This document shows positions 43,834 to 53,062 of a stretch of 64,000 bases of DNA, in pieces; positions within the stretch are counted from its first letter, which is position 1, and every line of letters starts with the position of its first letter. The translations under genes and the position numbers were made by a program. The notes under the pieces were generated by a model, which was not told the DNA's origin, searched no databases, and saw only the letters and a program-made list of their open reading frames with translations. The stretch is from Pedobacter cryoconitis (GTDB lineage Bacteria > Bacteroidota > Bacteroidia > Sphingobacteriales > Sphingobacteriaceae), in the NCBI GenBank assembly GCA_019352875.1, contig JAAAFW010000015.1, forward strand, positions 1,592,878-1,656,877, given 5' to 3'.

Positions 43834-45471
43834 TTAATCTACATTATCATGCAGAAACGAGTTATTAGGTCTTATCTCCGTTCCCCCTTCACTATCGGTA
43901 CTCAATGTGAAGCGCGAAACTTGTGATTCTGAAGAGTGCTGAACCTGCTGCAGTTGTGTTTGCTTACGTTTATAGGCCGGCTCATTCTCTAATTCCTGTA
44001 ATCCGTTAGTGGTACGAAGTTTCATACTTAAATCTTTCAGGCGCATAATACGCTCTTTAGATTTTTTAAGCTGATCTTCGATAGATTCATCACTTTTATC
44101 ATCATCTAGTCCTGGCTCAGTTCTTTCTTCCTGATAAGAAGCGGACTGGTCTGCAAAAGAAGATTTAGGCGTTTCGAATACAAAATCAGTTTCAGATACC
44201 TTAAGTTCAAAATCCGCTCCATTTTCCTGTCTGCTCTCAGTAGCAGGAGTTTCTTCTTCAACAAGAGTATGTCTGATGATACCATTTTCAGGATCTTCGT
44301 TTCTGCGGTTTATATTACCACTGTACATATCACCAAACAGATCATTTTGCTTTTTATCTTCCTTAAGCTTCATAACCGGCTCGTTGGAATAAATATTATT
44401 CCTTGGCTCAATGAAGGAATTTGCGGGTTCCAATGGTCTTACCAAAGGAGCTTCTTCAGGAGTTAATAAAGATATTTTTTTCTGTACATTCTTTTTGTCC
44501 TGAGCTCTTTGTTCAGTCGTCTGGAATCCTGTAGCAATAATAGTGACTGATATTTTTTCTCCCAGATTTTCATCTATACAGTTACCCCAGATCAAGTCTG
44601 CAGTTAAACCAGCTTTATCCTGAATATAGTCAGTAATAATAGCAACTTCATCCATAGTCACTTCCTGGACGCCTGAGCTGATATTTAACAGGATATATCT
44701 TGCACCTTCAATTTCATTATCTTTAAGCAGAGGAGAAGCTAATGCACCTTCAACTGCATTTAAGGCTCTGTTCTCACCTTCACAAGCAAAGCTACCCATA
44801 ATGGAGACACCACTGTCTTTCATTACCGTACGAACATCCTTGAAATCCACGTTGATATAACCCGGTACTGTAATAATCTCTGCAATGCCCTTGGCTGCTG
44901 TTGTTAAGATATCATCAGCCTGTGCAAACGCAGAACCCAATGTTAGATTACCGAATATTTCGCGCAAACGGTCATTTGAGATGACCAAATAAGAATCTAC
45001 ATATTTTTTAAGCTCGTCAAGACCGTCTTCTGCCTGCATCTTACGTCTTTTACCTTCGAAAGAAAAAGGTGTGGTAATGATAGCTACAGTTAAAATGTCA
45101 AGTTCCTTAGCTGCCTGGGCTATAATCGGACTGGCACCTGTACCGGTACCGCCGCCCATACCAGCAGTGATGAACAACATTTTTGTTGTACTGCCTAACA
45201 TGCTTTTGATATCGTCTATATTTTCAATAGCCGAATTTTTTCCTACTTCAGGGATTGAGCCTGCACCCATTCCTTCGGTTAAACTAGCACCAAGTTGTAC
45301 CTTATTAGGGATAGGACTAAACTCCAATGCTTGCGCATCAGTATTACAAATAATAAAGTCTACTCCTGCAATTCCCTGACGGTACATATGGTTAACCGCA
45401 TTACCACCACCGCCACCAACACCAATTACCTTGATGATTGATGACTTATCTTTTAACATTTCAAAATACAT
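43834..45471 (-). CDS. ftsZ: Cell division protein FtsZ
   Basis: The 545-aa tubulin-like GTPase forms the Z ring at midcell. The GTP motif GGGTGTG is at 106-112, IGVGGGGGNAV opens the nucleotide domain and the NDRLREIF T7-loop region follows. The globular core ends near residue 320. The remaining roughly 220 residues form a long, charged, low-complexity linker, much longer than in E. coli FtsZ (383 aa), ending in NNSFLHDNVD as the candidate conserved tail peptide for FtsA binding. Long tails are usual in this phylum. A 128-base gap with DnaA-box-like sequences separates it from ftsA. Confidence 0.97.
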   Translation of the reverse strand: MYFEMLKDKSSIIKVIGVGGGGGNAVNHMYRQGIAGVDFIICNTDAQALEFSPIPNKVQLGASLTEGMGAGSIPEVGKNSAIENIDDIKSMLGSTTKMLFITAGMGGGTGTGASPIIAQAAKELDILTVAIITTPFSFEGKRRKMQAEDGLDELKKYVDSYLVISNDRLREIFGNLTLGSAFAQADDILTTAAKGIAEIITVPGYINVDFKDVRTVMKDSGVSIMGSFACEGENRALNAVEGALASPLLKDNEIEGARYILLNISSGVQEVTMDEVAIITDYIQDKAGLTADLIWGNCIDENLGEKISVTIIATGFQTTEQRAQDKKNVQKKISLLTPEEAPLVRPLEPANSFIEPRNNIYSNEPVMKLKEDKKQNDLFGDMYSGNINRRNEDPENGIIRHTLVEEETPATESRQENGADFELKVSETDFVFETPKSSFADQSASYQEERTEPGLDDDKSDESIEDQLKKSKERIMRLKDLSMKLRTTNGLQELENEPAYKRKQTQLQQVQHSSESQVSRFTLSTDSEGGTEIRPNNSFLHDNVD

Positions 45472-45537
45472 ATATTTATGAATCAGTTACTTAAAAATTG
45501 TTTTTACCTGTTCATCTCTCAACGTAATATTAACACT

Positions 45538-45597
45538 TTTTCAACACAGGTTTTCCACAACTGTTTAAAATGTGGAAAAATTGTTTGATGTTGATAA
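45538..45597. promoter_or_regulatory. Cluster of four DnaA-box-like sequences between ftsA and ftsZ
   Basis: TTTTCAACA (45538-45546) and TTTTCCACA (45551-45559) point right; TGTGGAAAA (45571-45579) and TGTTGATAA (45589-45597) are their inverse, pointing left. Each differs from the TTATnCACA DnaA consensus by one or two bases. The set is near-symmetric around 45565-45568 and an AT-rich segment (TTAATATTA) lies beside it. It starts immediately after the ftsA stop in the ftsZ leader region. Confidence 0.5.
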
Positions 45598-45599
45598 CA

Positions 45600-46961
45600 T
45601 TACGGTTTGATATAATCTTCATCACTAACGTTCATATCATCTTTAATAAAGTCTTTGGTCTTAGCCAGCAACTTATCAAACAATCCACCTCCGCTTCGTT
45701 TTACTTTATCTTTAACAGCTGCCGGCTTCTCAACATACACACCAGGCTGTTTCAATTCTTCCATTAATTCTTCTGCTTTCTGAATCCCTTTGATCAGCAA
45801 ACCTACACTTGTAGCATACATAGGGCTTTTCAGATCATCATAGATAGTTTTTGGCATATCCTCATATTTCGACAAATGTTCATTCGGATAACCAACACGA
45901 CAGTCAAGTCCTGTTACATACTCAACTAACTGCGCCAGGTGTTTCAACAACGCACCACCACCGGTAATCACTACACCACCAATCAGTTTCTTTTCGTAAC
46001 CTGAAGATTTGATTTCGTAATAAACATGCTCAATGATTTCTTCCATACGGGCCTGGATCACATAAGCTAGATTTTTGACTGAAATCTCCTTCGGCTCACG
46101 GCCACGCAGACCAGGAACACAAATTATTTCATTTTCCTTATTTTCTTCAGCGAGGGCAGAACCAAATCGGGTCTTTAACAATTCTGCCTGATTTCGCATT
46201 ACAGAACATCCTTCACGAATATCTTCTGTCACACTGTTTCCACCAAAAGGAATAACTGCCGTATGACGGATAATCCCCTCATGGAAGATAGCGATATCGG
46301 TCGTACCACCACCAATATCCACCAACGCGATACCTGCTTCTTTCTCCTCTTCGCTCAGAACTGATTCTGACGAAGCAAGTGGTTCAAGTATCAACTCCTG
46401 GGTTTGCAGACCTGCGTTGGTCACGCAGCGCATAATATTTTTAACCGCAGTAACCTGACCTGAGATGATATGGAAATTCGCTTCCAGGCGTACACCTGCC
46501 ATACCAATCGGATCTTTTACTCCTGGTTCATTATCTACAGTAAATTCCTGTGGCAGTACATGAATGATTTCTTCTCCCGGGGGCATAACCAGCTTGAACA
46601 TATCATCAATTAACTTATCCAGATCTTTTTTACTGATTTCATTATTCAGTTCTCTTCTTGTCAGAATGCCACGGTGCTGCAAACTTTTGATATGCTGCCC
46701 GGCGATACCAACGTTTACCACACGCACCTCAACATTGGACTGACCGCTGGCCAGTTCTACTGCCTGTGAAATTCCCTGAACTGTTTTCTGAATATTGGAA
46801 ACCACACCACGGGTAACACCAGCGGATTCAGCTTTACCAATGCCCAGAACTTCTATTTTACCATGCTGTGTTCTGCGACCAACTATCACACAGATTTTTG
46901 TGGTACCAATATCCAACCCCACTACTATCGGGGATTGGGCGGTAGATTTTTCTTTGCCCAT
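45600..46961 (-). CDS. ftsA: Cell division protein FtsA
   Basis: The 453-aa actin-like protein anchors FtsZ to the membrane. PIVVGLDIGTTKICVIVG is the phosphate-1 loop, GIALVDIGGGTTDIAIF is phosphate-2 and KLIGGVVITGGGALLKHL the adenosine motif; the SHS2-type 1C domain lies between about residues 85-165. The C-terminus has a basic amphipathic stretch (GGLFDKLLAKTKDFI) likely to be the membrane-targeting helix, then a short acidic end. Follows ftsQ by 51 bases. Confidence 0.96.
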   Translation of the reverse strand: MGKEKSTAQSPIVVGLDIGTTKICVIVGRRTQHGKIEVLGIGKAESAGVTRGVVSNIQKTVQGISQAVELASGQSNVEVRVVNVGIAGQHIKSLQHRGILTRRELNNEISKKDLDKLIDDMFKLVMPPGEEIIHVLPQEFTVDNEPGVKDPIGMAGVRLEANFHIISGQVTAVKNIMRCVTNAGLQTQELILEPLASSESVLSEEEKEAGIALVDIGGGTTDIAIFHEGIIRHTAVIPFGGNSVTEDIREGCSVMRNQAELLKTRFGSALAEENKENEIICVPGLRGREPKEISVKNLAYVIQARMEEIIEHVYYEIKSSGYEKKLIGGVVITGGGALLKHLAQLVEYVTGLDCRVGYPNEHLSKYEDMPKTIYDDLKSPMYATSVGLLIKGIQKAEELMEELKQPGVYVEKPAAVKDKVKRSGGGLFDKLLAKTKDFIKDDMNVSDEDYIKP

Positions 46962-47012
46962 AACTATATCAATTTGTCGAATTATATACTATTTGTTTTC
47001 CAGGTATCTGTT

Positions 47013-48035
47013 TTACTTCTTATCGGTTTTTTTTGCCTGCGGGATTTTTTCCGGCTTAGCCACAGGCTTTTTTACAACTTTAACCTCTGGCGTGGGCTTT
47101 ACCACCGTCGGAGGTTTAGCTGGTGCCAGTTTAAATTCAGGGTTATTTCTGAGTTCAGCTGCAATTTCAGCTTTGACAATAGAATCCATAACCTTTCGGA
47201 CAGTCAGCGGCGTTGGCCTTGGTACATGTGTACCAGACAATCTGGAAGATACAGAATCAAGGTTGTTTTTCTCACAAACAATCTGATTAGTGTACTTAAT
47301 ATTAATTGTTTTATAGGTATCCCAACCTACCTTAGGCATTGCCTTTTTATAGAATGTAAGCAGATTACTCATTTTAGTCTCCAAGGAATCTGCATTACCC
47401 AATATGATCCGTTGATTACCGACCCTGGGAATGAATTCAATATCATCTTTATCATTAACAAAAATCTGTTCAATTTGTGAGTCCCATAAACTGTCTTTTT
47501 TCAAAAACAGTGCCGTTTTATACAAATCCGAAGCCATCTTTGTGATCAGTGTATCGACCTTACCGGTAAAGTGCTCCATGATACGACCATTTGCCACAAG
47601 GACATTTGCCGTAAAGTTCGAGGACACAGGCATTTTCAATCCATTTTTATCAATATAGAAGTCCTGACCGGTCATATTAATAATTCGTAAAAGCGGTTGA
47701 CGCTGATTAATTTCAATATGAATAACGCCATCCATATCGGCGTAAACAGTAGACAATGCGATATATGGATTGGCTTTAATTTTCTCTTCTATAGCATGCA
47801 AATTGATGCTGGTAAGATGCCTTCCAATTAACTGTCCTTCATTTTGCTTTAAAATTGCATCAATTTCTTCCCGCTCGATAAAGTTGTCAGCTCCGGGAAT
47901 CAGAATCTTGATATTGGTACATTTAACAGATTGCTTTTTGACAGAGACAAAACTCATCAGCGCAGCAATTCCACCAAGGGTAATTACCCAGGCAAAACAT
48001 TTGAACACCAATTTCCATTTTATCTGTTTAAGCAT
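47013..48035 (-). CDS. ftsQ: Cell division protein FtsQ (DivIB-type)
   Basis: The 340-aa bitopic protein has a short cytoplasmic N-terminus, one membrane helix (about 13-32, FAWVITLGGIAALMSFV) and a periplasmic POTRA domain (about 35-110, IKILIPGADNFIEREEIDAIL) and beta domain. The C-terminal about 60 residues are a Pro/Lys-rich, probably disordered tail, longer than in E. coli (276 aa). Identification rests on topology and on its place between murC and ftsA. It overlaps the murC end by 8 bases. Confidence 0.9.
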   Translation of the reverse strand: MLKQIKWKLVFKCFAWVITLGGIAALMSFVSVKKQSVKCTNIKILIPGADNFIEREEIDAILKQNEGQLIGRHLTSINLHAIEEKIKANPYIALSTVYADMDGVIHIEINQRQPLLRIINMTGQDFYIDKNGLKMPVSSNFTANVLVANGRIMEHFTGKVDTLITKMASDLYKTALFLKKDSLWDSQIEQIFVNDKDDIEFIPRVGNQRIILGNADSLETKMSNLLTFYKKAMPKVGWDTYKTINIKYTNQIVCEKNNLDSVSSRLSGTHVPRPTPLTVRKVMDSIVKAEIAAELRNNPEFKLAPAKPPTVVKPTPEVKVVKKPVAKPEKIPQAKKTDKK

Positions 48036-49383
48036 TTTCCATTATATCTTTAAGCGGTTGTACCAACGTATCTATATTTCCAGCTCCAACAGTAAGCAGA
48101 AGTGCGGGTTTTTCGTTACCAACATAATCCAGCACTTCAGCCATAGTGTATACAGCACTATTTTCGAGCGTTATTTTATCTAATAAATACGCAGAATTAA
48201 TACCTTCCAGCGGTAATTCACGAGCCGGATAAATATCAAGTAAGAGCAATTCATCAACAGAACTTAAAACTTCTGCAAATCCTGCCGCAAAGTCTCTGGT
48301 CCTTGTAAATAAATGGGGCTGAAAAACAACTGTAAGCTTCTGTCCTGGATACAACTCCCTTACTGCATGAAAGCAGGCCCTTAACTCTTCAGGGTGGTGC
48401 GCATAATCATCGATATATACATGTGATTCCGTACGTACTATAGTTTCGAACCTGCGTTTAACACCTTTAAAATTCCTTAGTGCCTGCTTAACCAGTTCAG
48501 GACTGATTCCCAATTTTAATGCAACAGCGATAGAGGCAGTAATATTTTCAACGTTATGTCTTCCGGGAAGCTGAATTTCAATTTGATCAATCCTGAAATC
48601 TCCCTGCTGGTAATCAAAAACAAAACGGCCATTTTCAACACGAATATTTTTAGCACAGATGTCAGCAGTTTCACTGGCGGCATAAGTTTCTCCATTACTT
48701 AAGGGCAATCCTTCCTTATAATAGAGCTGGCCTTTCTCTTTTAATTGGCCTGCAAACAGGTAAAAAGATTCATGTAACTGTGCTGCGTCACCATAAATAT
48801 CCAGATGATCTGCATCCATCGATGTGATCACCGCAATATCCGGATGAAGAGTGAGGAAAGATCTATCATATTCGTCTGCCTCAACGACAACTACATGATT
48901 ATTCCCCAGAAGAAAATTAGTCTGATAATTTGTTGCAATACCACCCAGGAATGCAGTACATCCGAATCCACTATCTGTTAAAATATGTGCAATCACAGAA
49001 GAAGTGGTTGTTTTACCATGCGTCCCGGCTACTGCAATACAGAACTGTCCCTTACTGATCAGTCCGAGTACCTGCGAACGTTTCTGCAAATCGAACCCTC
49101 GATCTTTGAAAAAATTCAATAACACGGAATTCTTAGGAATAGCAGGTGTATAAACAATCAGTAAATCTTCAGCAGGTTCCTCTATTCCTTCTGGAAGGGC
49201 CGTTAAATCGTCGTTATAATTCAAAAGAATTCCTTCCGTCTCAAGCGCAATAGTCAGTGTGGTACGCGTTTTATCATACCCATACACTGCACATCCCCGA
49301 TTCTTGAAATAACGTGCAAGCGCGCTCATCCCAATCCCACCGGCTCCCATAAAATACACACGCTTAATCAAATCCAGTTCCAT
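48028..49383 (-). CDS. murC: UDP-N-acetylmuramate--L-alanine ligase
   Basis: The 451-aa Mur ligase adds L-alanine to UDP-MurNAc in the cytoplasm. It begins with a Rossmann-type UDP-binding site (VYFMGAGGIGMSALARYFK), has the ATP P-loop AGTHGKTTTSSVI, VVEADEYDRSFLTL for the Mg/ATP region, and DDYAHHPEEL plus VFQPHLFTRTRDF, which distinguish MurC from MurD and MurE. The 3' end overlaps ftsQ by 8 bases, so translation is coupled. Confidence 0.96.
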   Translation of the reverse strand: MELDLIKRVYFMGAGGIGMSALARYFKNRGCAVYGYDKTRTTLTIALETEGILLNYNDDLTALPEGIEEPAEDLLIVYTPAIPKNSVLLNFFKDRGFDLQKRSQVLGLISKGQFCIAVAGTHGKTTTSSVIAHILTDSGFGCTAFLGGIATNYQTNFLLGNNHVVVVEADEYDRSFLTLHPDIAVITSMDADHLDIYGDAAQLHESFYLFAGQLKEKGQLYYKEGLPLSNGETYAASETADICAKNIRVENGRFVFDYQQGDFRIDQIEIQLPGRHNVENITASIAVALKLGISPELVKQALRNFKGVKRRFETIVRTESHVYIDDYAHHPEELRACFHAVRELYPGQKLTVVFQPHLFTRTRDFAAGFAEVLSSVDELLLLDIYPARELPLEGINSAYLLDKITLENSAVYTMAEVLDYVGNEKPALLLTVGAGNIDTLVQPLKDIMENA

Positions 49384-49390
49384 ATCTCAA

Positions 49391-50497
49391 TTAGCTTTTA
49401 GCTGCAAGTTTCATTACTTCACCCGCAATCAGATCGTCCGATTCCGGTAAAGCCATCTTACCTATATTTTCAGAGAGCTCTTCACAACGAGCCTCATTAT
49501 TTAATAACTCAAGCGCTGATTGTACCAGCGTATCTTCTGCAGAACGGTCTGCAATCATTAAAGCCGCATTTTTTGTAACCAATGCCATTGCATTTTTAGT
49601 CTGATGATCTTCTGCCACATTAGGCGAAGGCACCAAAATTACAGGCTTCCTGATCAGGCATAATTCCGCTATAGTACCCGCACCGGCTCTGGATATAATC
49701 ACATCAGCTGCCGCGTAGGCAAGATCCATCTGATTTAAAAATTCCATTATCCTGATATTAGGATGAAAGGATTGTCCCAGTCTTTCCATAATACCCTGGT
49801 AATAATATTTACCTGTTTGCCATATCAGCTGCACATCCTGTTTAATAAATTCCTGTATGTGCTTTTCAATACTTTTATTTAATGTTCCGGCACCAAGGCT
49901 TCCCCCTGTAACCAGGATTGTTTTCTTAAGTGGATCTAATTTTAATAACTCCGCGCCATGAAACCGTTTATTATAAATATCAACGACTTCTTTGCGGACA
50001 GGATTACCTGTTTTTAATATTTTTTCAACTGGAAAAAATGAACCCATGTCATCAAATGCAACACAAATTTTAGCTGCATTTTTCCCCAGCCACTTATTGG
50101 TTACACCTGCGTAGGAATTCTGCTCCTGAATCAAGTAAGGAACATTCTTCCAGGAAGCTGCCATAAGCAACGGACCAGAAGCATATCCACCCACACCTAC
50201 AACGACATCAGGCCGAAAACTACTAATCACCTGAGCTGCCTTACGCAGACTTCCCGCAAGCTTCACTGGCAGCCCCAGGTTTTTCAGGAGCGATCCACGC
50301 TGAATTCCACTGATATTTAATCCTACGATTTCATAACCTGCGGCTGGAACTTTTTCCATTTCCATGCGGCCTTCAGCACCGACAAACAAGATTTCACATC
50401 CCGGCTCCATACGTCTTAACGCATTAGCAATAGAAATAGCCGGAAAAATATGTCCGCCTGTTCCACCACCTGATATGATTATTCTTGTTGGTCTCAT
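49391..50497 (-). CDS. murG: UDP-GlcNAc:undecaprenyl-PP-MurNAc-pentapeptide GlcNAc transferase
   Basis: The 368-aa GT28 enzyme makes lipid II on the inner membrane face. IISGGGTGGHIFPAISIANAL is the conserved N-terminal glycine-rich loop, GVGGYASGP follows near residue 100, and the C-terminal sugar-nucleotide binding part has VTGGSLGAGTLN, DVIISRAGAGTIAELCL and PVILVPSPNVAEDHQ. Full length. Gaps of 7 and 9 bases separate it from murC and ftsW. Confidence 0.97.
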   Translation of the reverse strand: MRPTRIIISGGGTGGHIFPAISIANALRRMEPGCEILFVGAEGRMEMEKVPAAGYEIVGLNISGIQRGSLLKNLGLPVKLAGSLRKAAQVISSFRPDVVVGVGGYASGPLLMAASWKNVPYLIQEQNSYAGVTNKWLGKNAAKICVAFDDMGSFFPVEKILKTGNPVRKEVVDIYNKRFHGAELLKLDPLKKTILVTGGSLGAGTLNKSIEKHIQEFIKQDVQLIWQTGKYYYQGIMERLGQSFHPNIRIMEFLNQMDLAYAAADVIISRAGAGTIAELCLIRKPVILVPSPNVAEDHQTKNAMALVTKNAALMIADRSAEDTLVQSALELLNNEARCEELSENIGKMALPESDDLIAGEVMKLAAKS

Positions 50498-50506
50498 TTT
50501 TTCTAT

Positions 50507-51715
50507 TTATATCATTGCCGGTATCTCTCCAACAATTACTTTATTACTTTTCTGTTCACTGCTCTCTGTAGGGTCGTTTGGAAGTTTTTTACCATTCTCT
50601 TCTACATCACGGCTCACACTCAGAATAATACCGAATGCAATACTGGTAAAAATCATCGATGTACCCCCCATACTTACCAATGGAAGCGGAACACCGGTAA
50701 CAGGGCCCAGCCCCACGGCAACTGCCATGTTTGCAAAAGCCTGTATAGTCAGACTAAAACTCAATCCAGCAGCCAGTAATGCCCCAAATGCCTTGGGGCT
50801 CTGCGTCACAATTCTAACACATCGATATAATAGCACCAGATAGAGAACTATAATAATAAGTGCTCCAAATGCGCCGTATTCCTCGACAATAATCGCGAAG
50901 ATAAAATCGGAATAAGGGTGCGGAAGAAAATTCCGCTGTGTACTATTTCCCGGACCCTTACCAAAAAAACCACCTGACGCCAATGCAATTTTTGCCTGAT
51001 CTGCCTGATAAGTCTTATCGGAGTGCTGTGCTTCAGGGTGCAGATAAGAATCAATTCTCGATTTATACGTCTCCCTTCTAGGTCCCAGCAACACAACAAT
51101 CAACAGTAAAAAGAATCCACCTGCACAAACAATCAGAATCTGTTTAATACTAATCCTTCCGATGATCAGAAGCAGGATACTGACACCAAATAACATTAAC
51201 GCAGTAGACAAATTCGCCAGTGCAATTAATACAAATACGATACAAACTGACCCCATGATAGGGATAAAGGACGTTTTAACATCCTTGATATTCTCTTGCT
51301 TCCTGGTAAGCATACGAGCTAAAAAGGTAATTAAGGCCAGTTTAGCTAAATCGGAAGTCTGAAATGTCAATCCAATAATTGGAATTTTTACCCAGCGTGA
51401 TGCATCATTCAGGTTGGTTCCGAAAACCAGTGTGTAGAAAAGCAAGGGAATTGTAATGATCATCAAGATCTTAGAAATGCCTGCATAATATTTATAATCC
51501 AGTAAATGTGATACATAGATCATCCCAATCCCCATGACAACAAAAATTAAATGTTTCGTCAACAGGAGCTTCTCTACTGCCTTGCCTTGTTTATAAGCTA
51601 AAGTACCTGTAGCGCTATAAACGGCAAGAATAGAAATCAATGAAAGCAGGATAATAATTAACCATATCCAGCGGTCACCTTTGGTTTTCTCTAATAATAC
51701 CTGTACTGTACCCAT
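50507..51715 (-). CDS. ftsW: SEDS-family peptidoglycan glycosyltransferase FtsW
   Basis: The 402-aa integral membrane protein (about ten helices) polymerises glycan strands during division. GRRETYKSRIDSYLHPEA and the QADQAKIALASGGFFGKGPGNSTQRNFLPHPYSDFIFAI block contain the extracellular catalytic Asp region of SEDS proteins. VTGVPLPLVSMGGTSMIF near the end is the family signature. Position within the dcw cluster argues for FtsW over RodA. It partners with the FtsI-type PBP encoded upstream. Confidence 0.95.
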   Translation of the reverse strand: MGTVQVLLEKTKGDRWIWLIIILLSLISILAVYSATGTLAYKQGKAVEKLLLTKHLIFVVMGIGMIYVSHLLDYKYYAGISKILMIITIPLLFYTLVFGTNLNDASRWVKIPIIGLTFQTSDLAKLALITFLARMLTRKQENIKDVKTSFIPIMGSVCIVFVLIALANLSTALMLFGVSILLLIIGRISIKQILIVCAGGFFLLLIVVLLGPRRETYKSRIDSYLHPEAQHSDKTYQADQAKIALASGGFFGKGPGNSTQRNFLPHPYSDFIFAIIVEEYGAFGALIIIVLYLVLLYRCVRIVTQSPKAFGALLAAGLSFSLTIQAFANMAVAVGLGPVTGVPLPLVSMGGTSMIFTSIAFGIILSVSRDVEENGKKLPNDPTESSEQKSNKVIVGEIPAMI

Positions 51716-51718
51716 TAT

Positions 51719-53062
51719 CTATAATTCTTTTACAGCAACCTTAAATTGGTTGCCCCGATCCTCATAATTTTGGAACAAATCAAAACTGGCGCAAGCAGGA
51801 GAAAGCAAAACAGTATTTCCCTTTTTTGCCAGGTGATAAGCTACCTGAACTGCTTCATAAGCAGAATGTGTATTTACAATAATTTCTACATCATCCTCAA
51901 AAGCTTCATGGATTCTTTTGTTATTTTTACCCAGACAGACAATCGCTCTAACCTTCTGCTTAACCAGATCTTTAAGCATATTATAATCATTACCCTTATC
52001 TACACCACCCATAATCAGGATCACATCTGTGTTTACACTTTCTAGTGCATACCAGGTAGAATTCACGTTAGTTGCTTTAGAATCATTGATATAGTCCACC
52101 CCGGAAATCCTGGCCACATGTTCAAGCCTGTGCTCAATATTCTTCATATCCCCCATACTCTCCCGTATCATATCGTTACGGATCTCCAGAACATTAGCGA
52201 CGATACCCGAAGCCATACTGTTATAGATGTTGTGTTTTCCCTGAAGGGCTAACTCTGAAATTGACATAGTAAGTGGGTCTTTAGATTGAAGATTGAATAC
52301 GATCTGGCTGCCATCCAGATAAGCACCATTTTCTACTTCATGTTGAATAGAAAAAGGACATTTGATGGCCTGGATAGCTGTTAGCTGCATTGCTTTCAGG
52401 GTCTCTTCGTCATCGGCACAGTATATAAAATAGTCAGCGCTAGTCTGATTATTAGTAATTCTCATTTTAGATGCCGCATAATTAGCCAACTTATAGTCAT
52501 ACCTGTCAAGATGATCAGGCGTGATATTTAGTAAAACCGCGATATCGGCCCTGAAATCATACATATCATCAAGCATAAAACTTGATATTTCAAGAACAAA
52601 CCAATCAAAATTACCAGTAGCTACCTGTGCAGCGAAACTAAAACCAATATTGCCAGCTAGTCCTACATTCAGACCCGCATTTTGCAGAATATGATACACC
52701 AGTGAAGTTGTAGTAGTTTTACCATTAGAACCAGTAATGCAGATCGTTTTGGCTGAAGTATAACGGCTGGCAAATTCAATCTCTGAAATTACCGGGACAC
52801 CAATTTTACGTAAAGCCTGAATAACTGGTGCTTTCTCGGGAATACCAGGACTTTTGATAACTTCAGCAGCATTCAGAATTAGACCATCCGTATGCCCGGT
52901 CTCTTCATAATGAATACCCAGATCTTCAAGCTGTTGTTTATAACGTTCTGCAATAGTACCAAAATCGGATACAAAAACGTCAAAACCTTTTTTTTGAGCG
53001 AGTATTGCTGCACCTACACCACTTTCACCCGCTCCAAGAATTACAATTCTTTTCTTTTCCAT
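51719..53062 (-). CDS. murD: UDP-N-acetylmuramoyl-L-alanine--D-glutamate ligase
   Basis: The 447-aa Mur ligase adds D-Glu. It opens with RIVILGAGESGVGAAILAQKKG, a Rossmann loop, and has the ATP P-loop ITGSNGKTTTTSLVYHIL, NITPDHLDRYDYKLANYAASK and NDSKATNVNSTWYALESV, which are MurD signatures. LSPACASFDLFQNYEDRGNQF is the C-terminal MurD block. Its start overlaps the mraY stop by 1 base; ftsW starts 3 bases after its stop. Confidence 0.97.
   Translation of the reverse strand: MEKKRIVILGAGESGVGAAILAQKKGFDVFVSDFGTIAERYKQQLEDLGIHYEETGHTDGLILNAAEVIKSPGIPEKAPVIQALRKIGVPVISEIEFASRYTSAKTICITGSNGKTTTTSLVYHILQNAGLNVGLAGNIGFSFAAQVATGNFDWFVLEISSFMLDDMYDFRADIAVLLNITPDHLDRYDYKLANYAASKMRITNNQTSADYFIYCADDEETLKAMQLTAIQAIKCPFSIQHEVENGAYLDGSQIVFNLQSKDPLTMSISELALQGKHNIYNSMASGIVANVLEIRNDMIRESMGDMKNIEHRLEHVARISGVDYINDSKATNVNSTWYALESVNTDVILIMGGVDKGNDYNMLKDLVKQKVRAIVCLGKNNKRIHEAFEDDVEIIVNTHSAYEAVQVAYHLAKKGNTVLLSPACASFDLFQNYEDRGNQFKVAVKEL

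Noticed and set aside
45538..45597. Chromosomal replication origin
   Set aside because: The boxes are suggestive but imperfect, dnaA is not nearby, and the long leftward dcw cluster would be co-directional with the fork only on one side. Kept as a regulatory finding instead.
46863..47480. 205-codon open frame on the plus strand
   Set aside because: Antisense to ftsQ and the start of ftsA; rich in Cys, Phe and His, as expected from a shadow frame.
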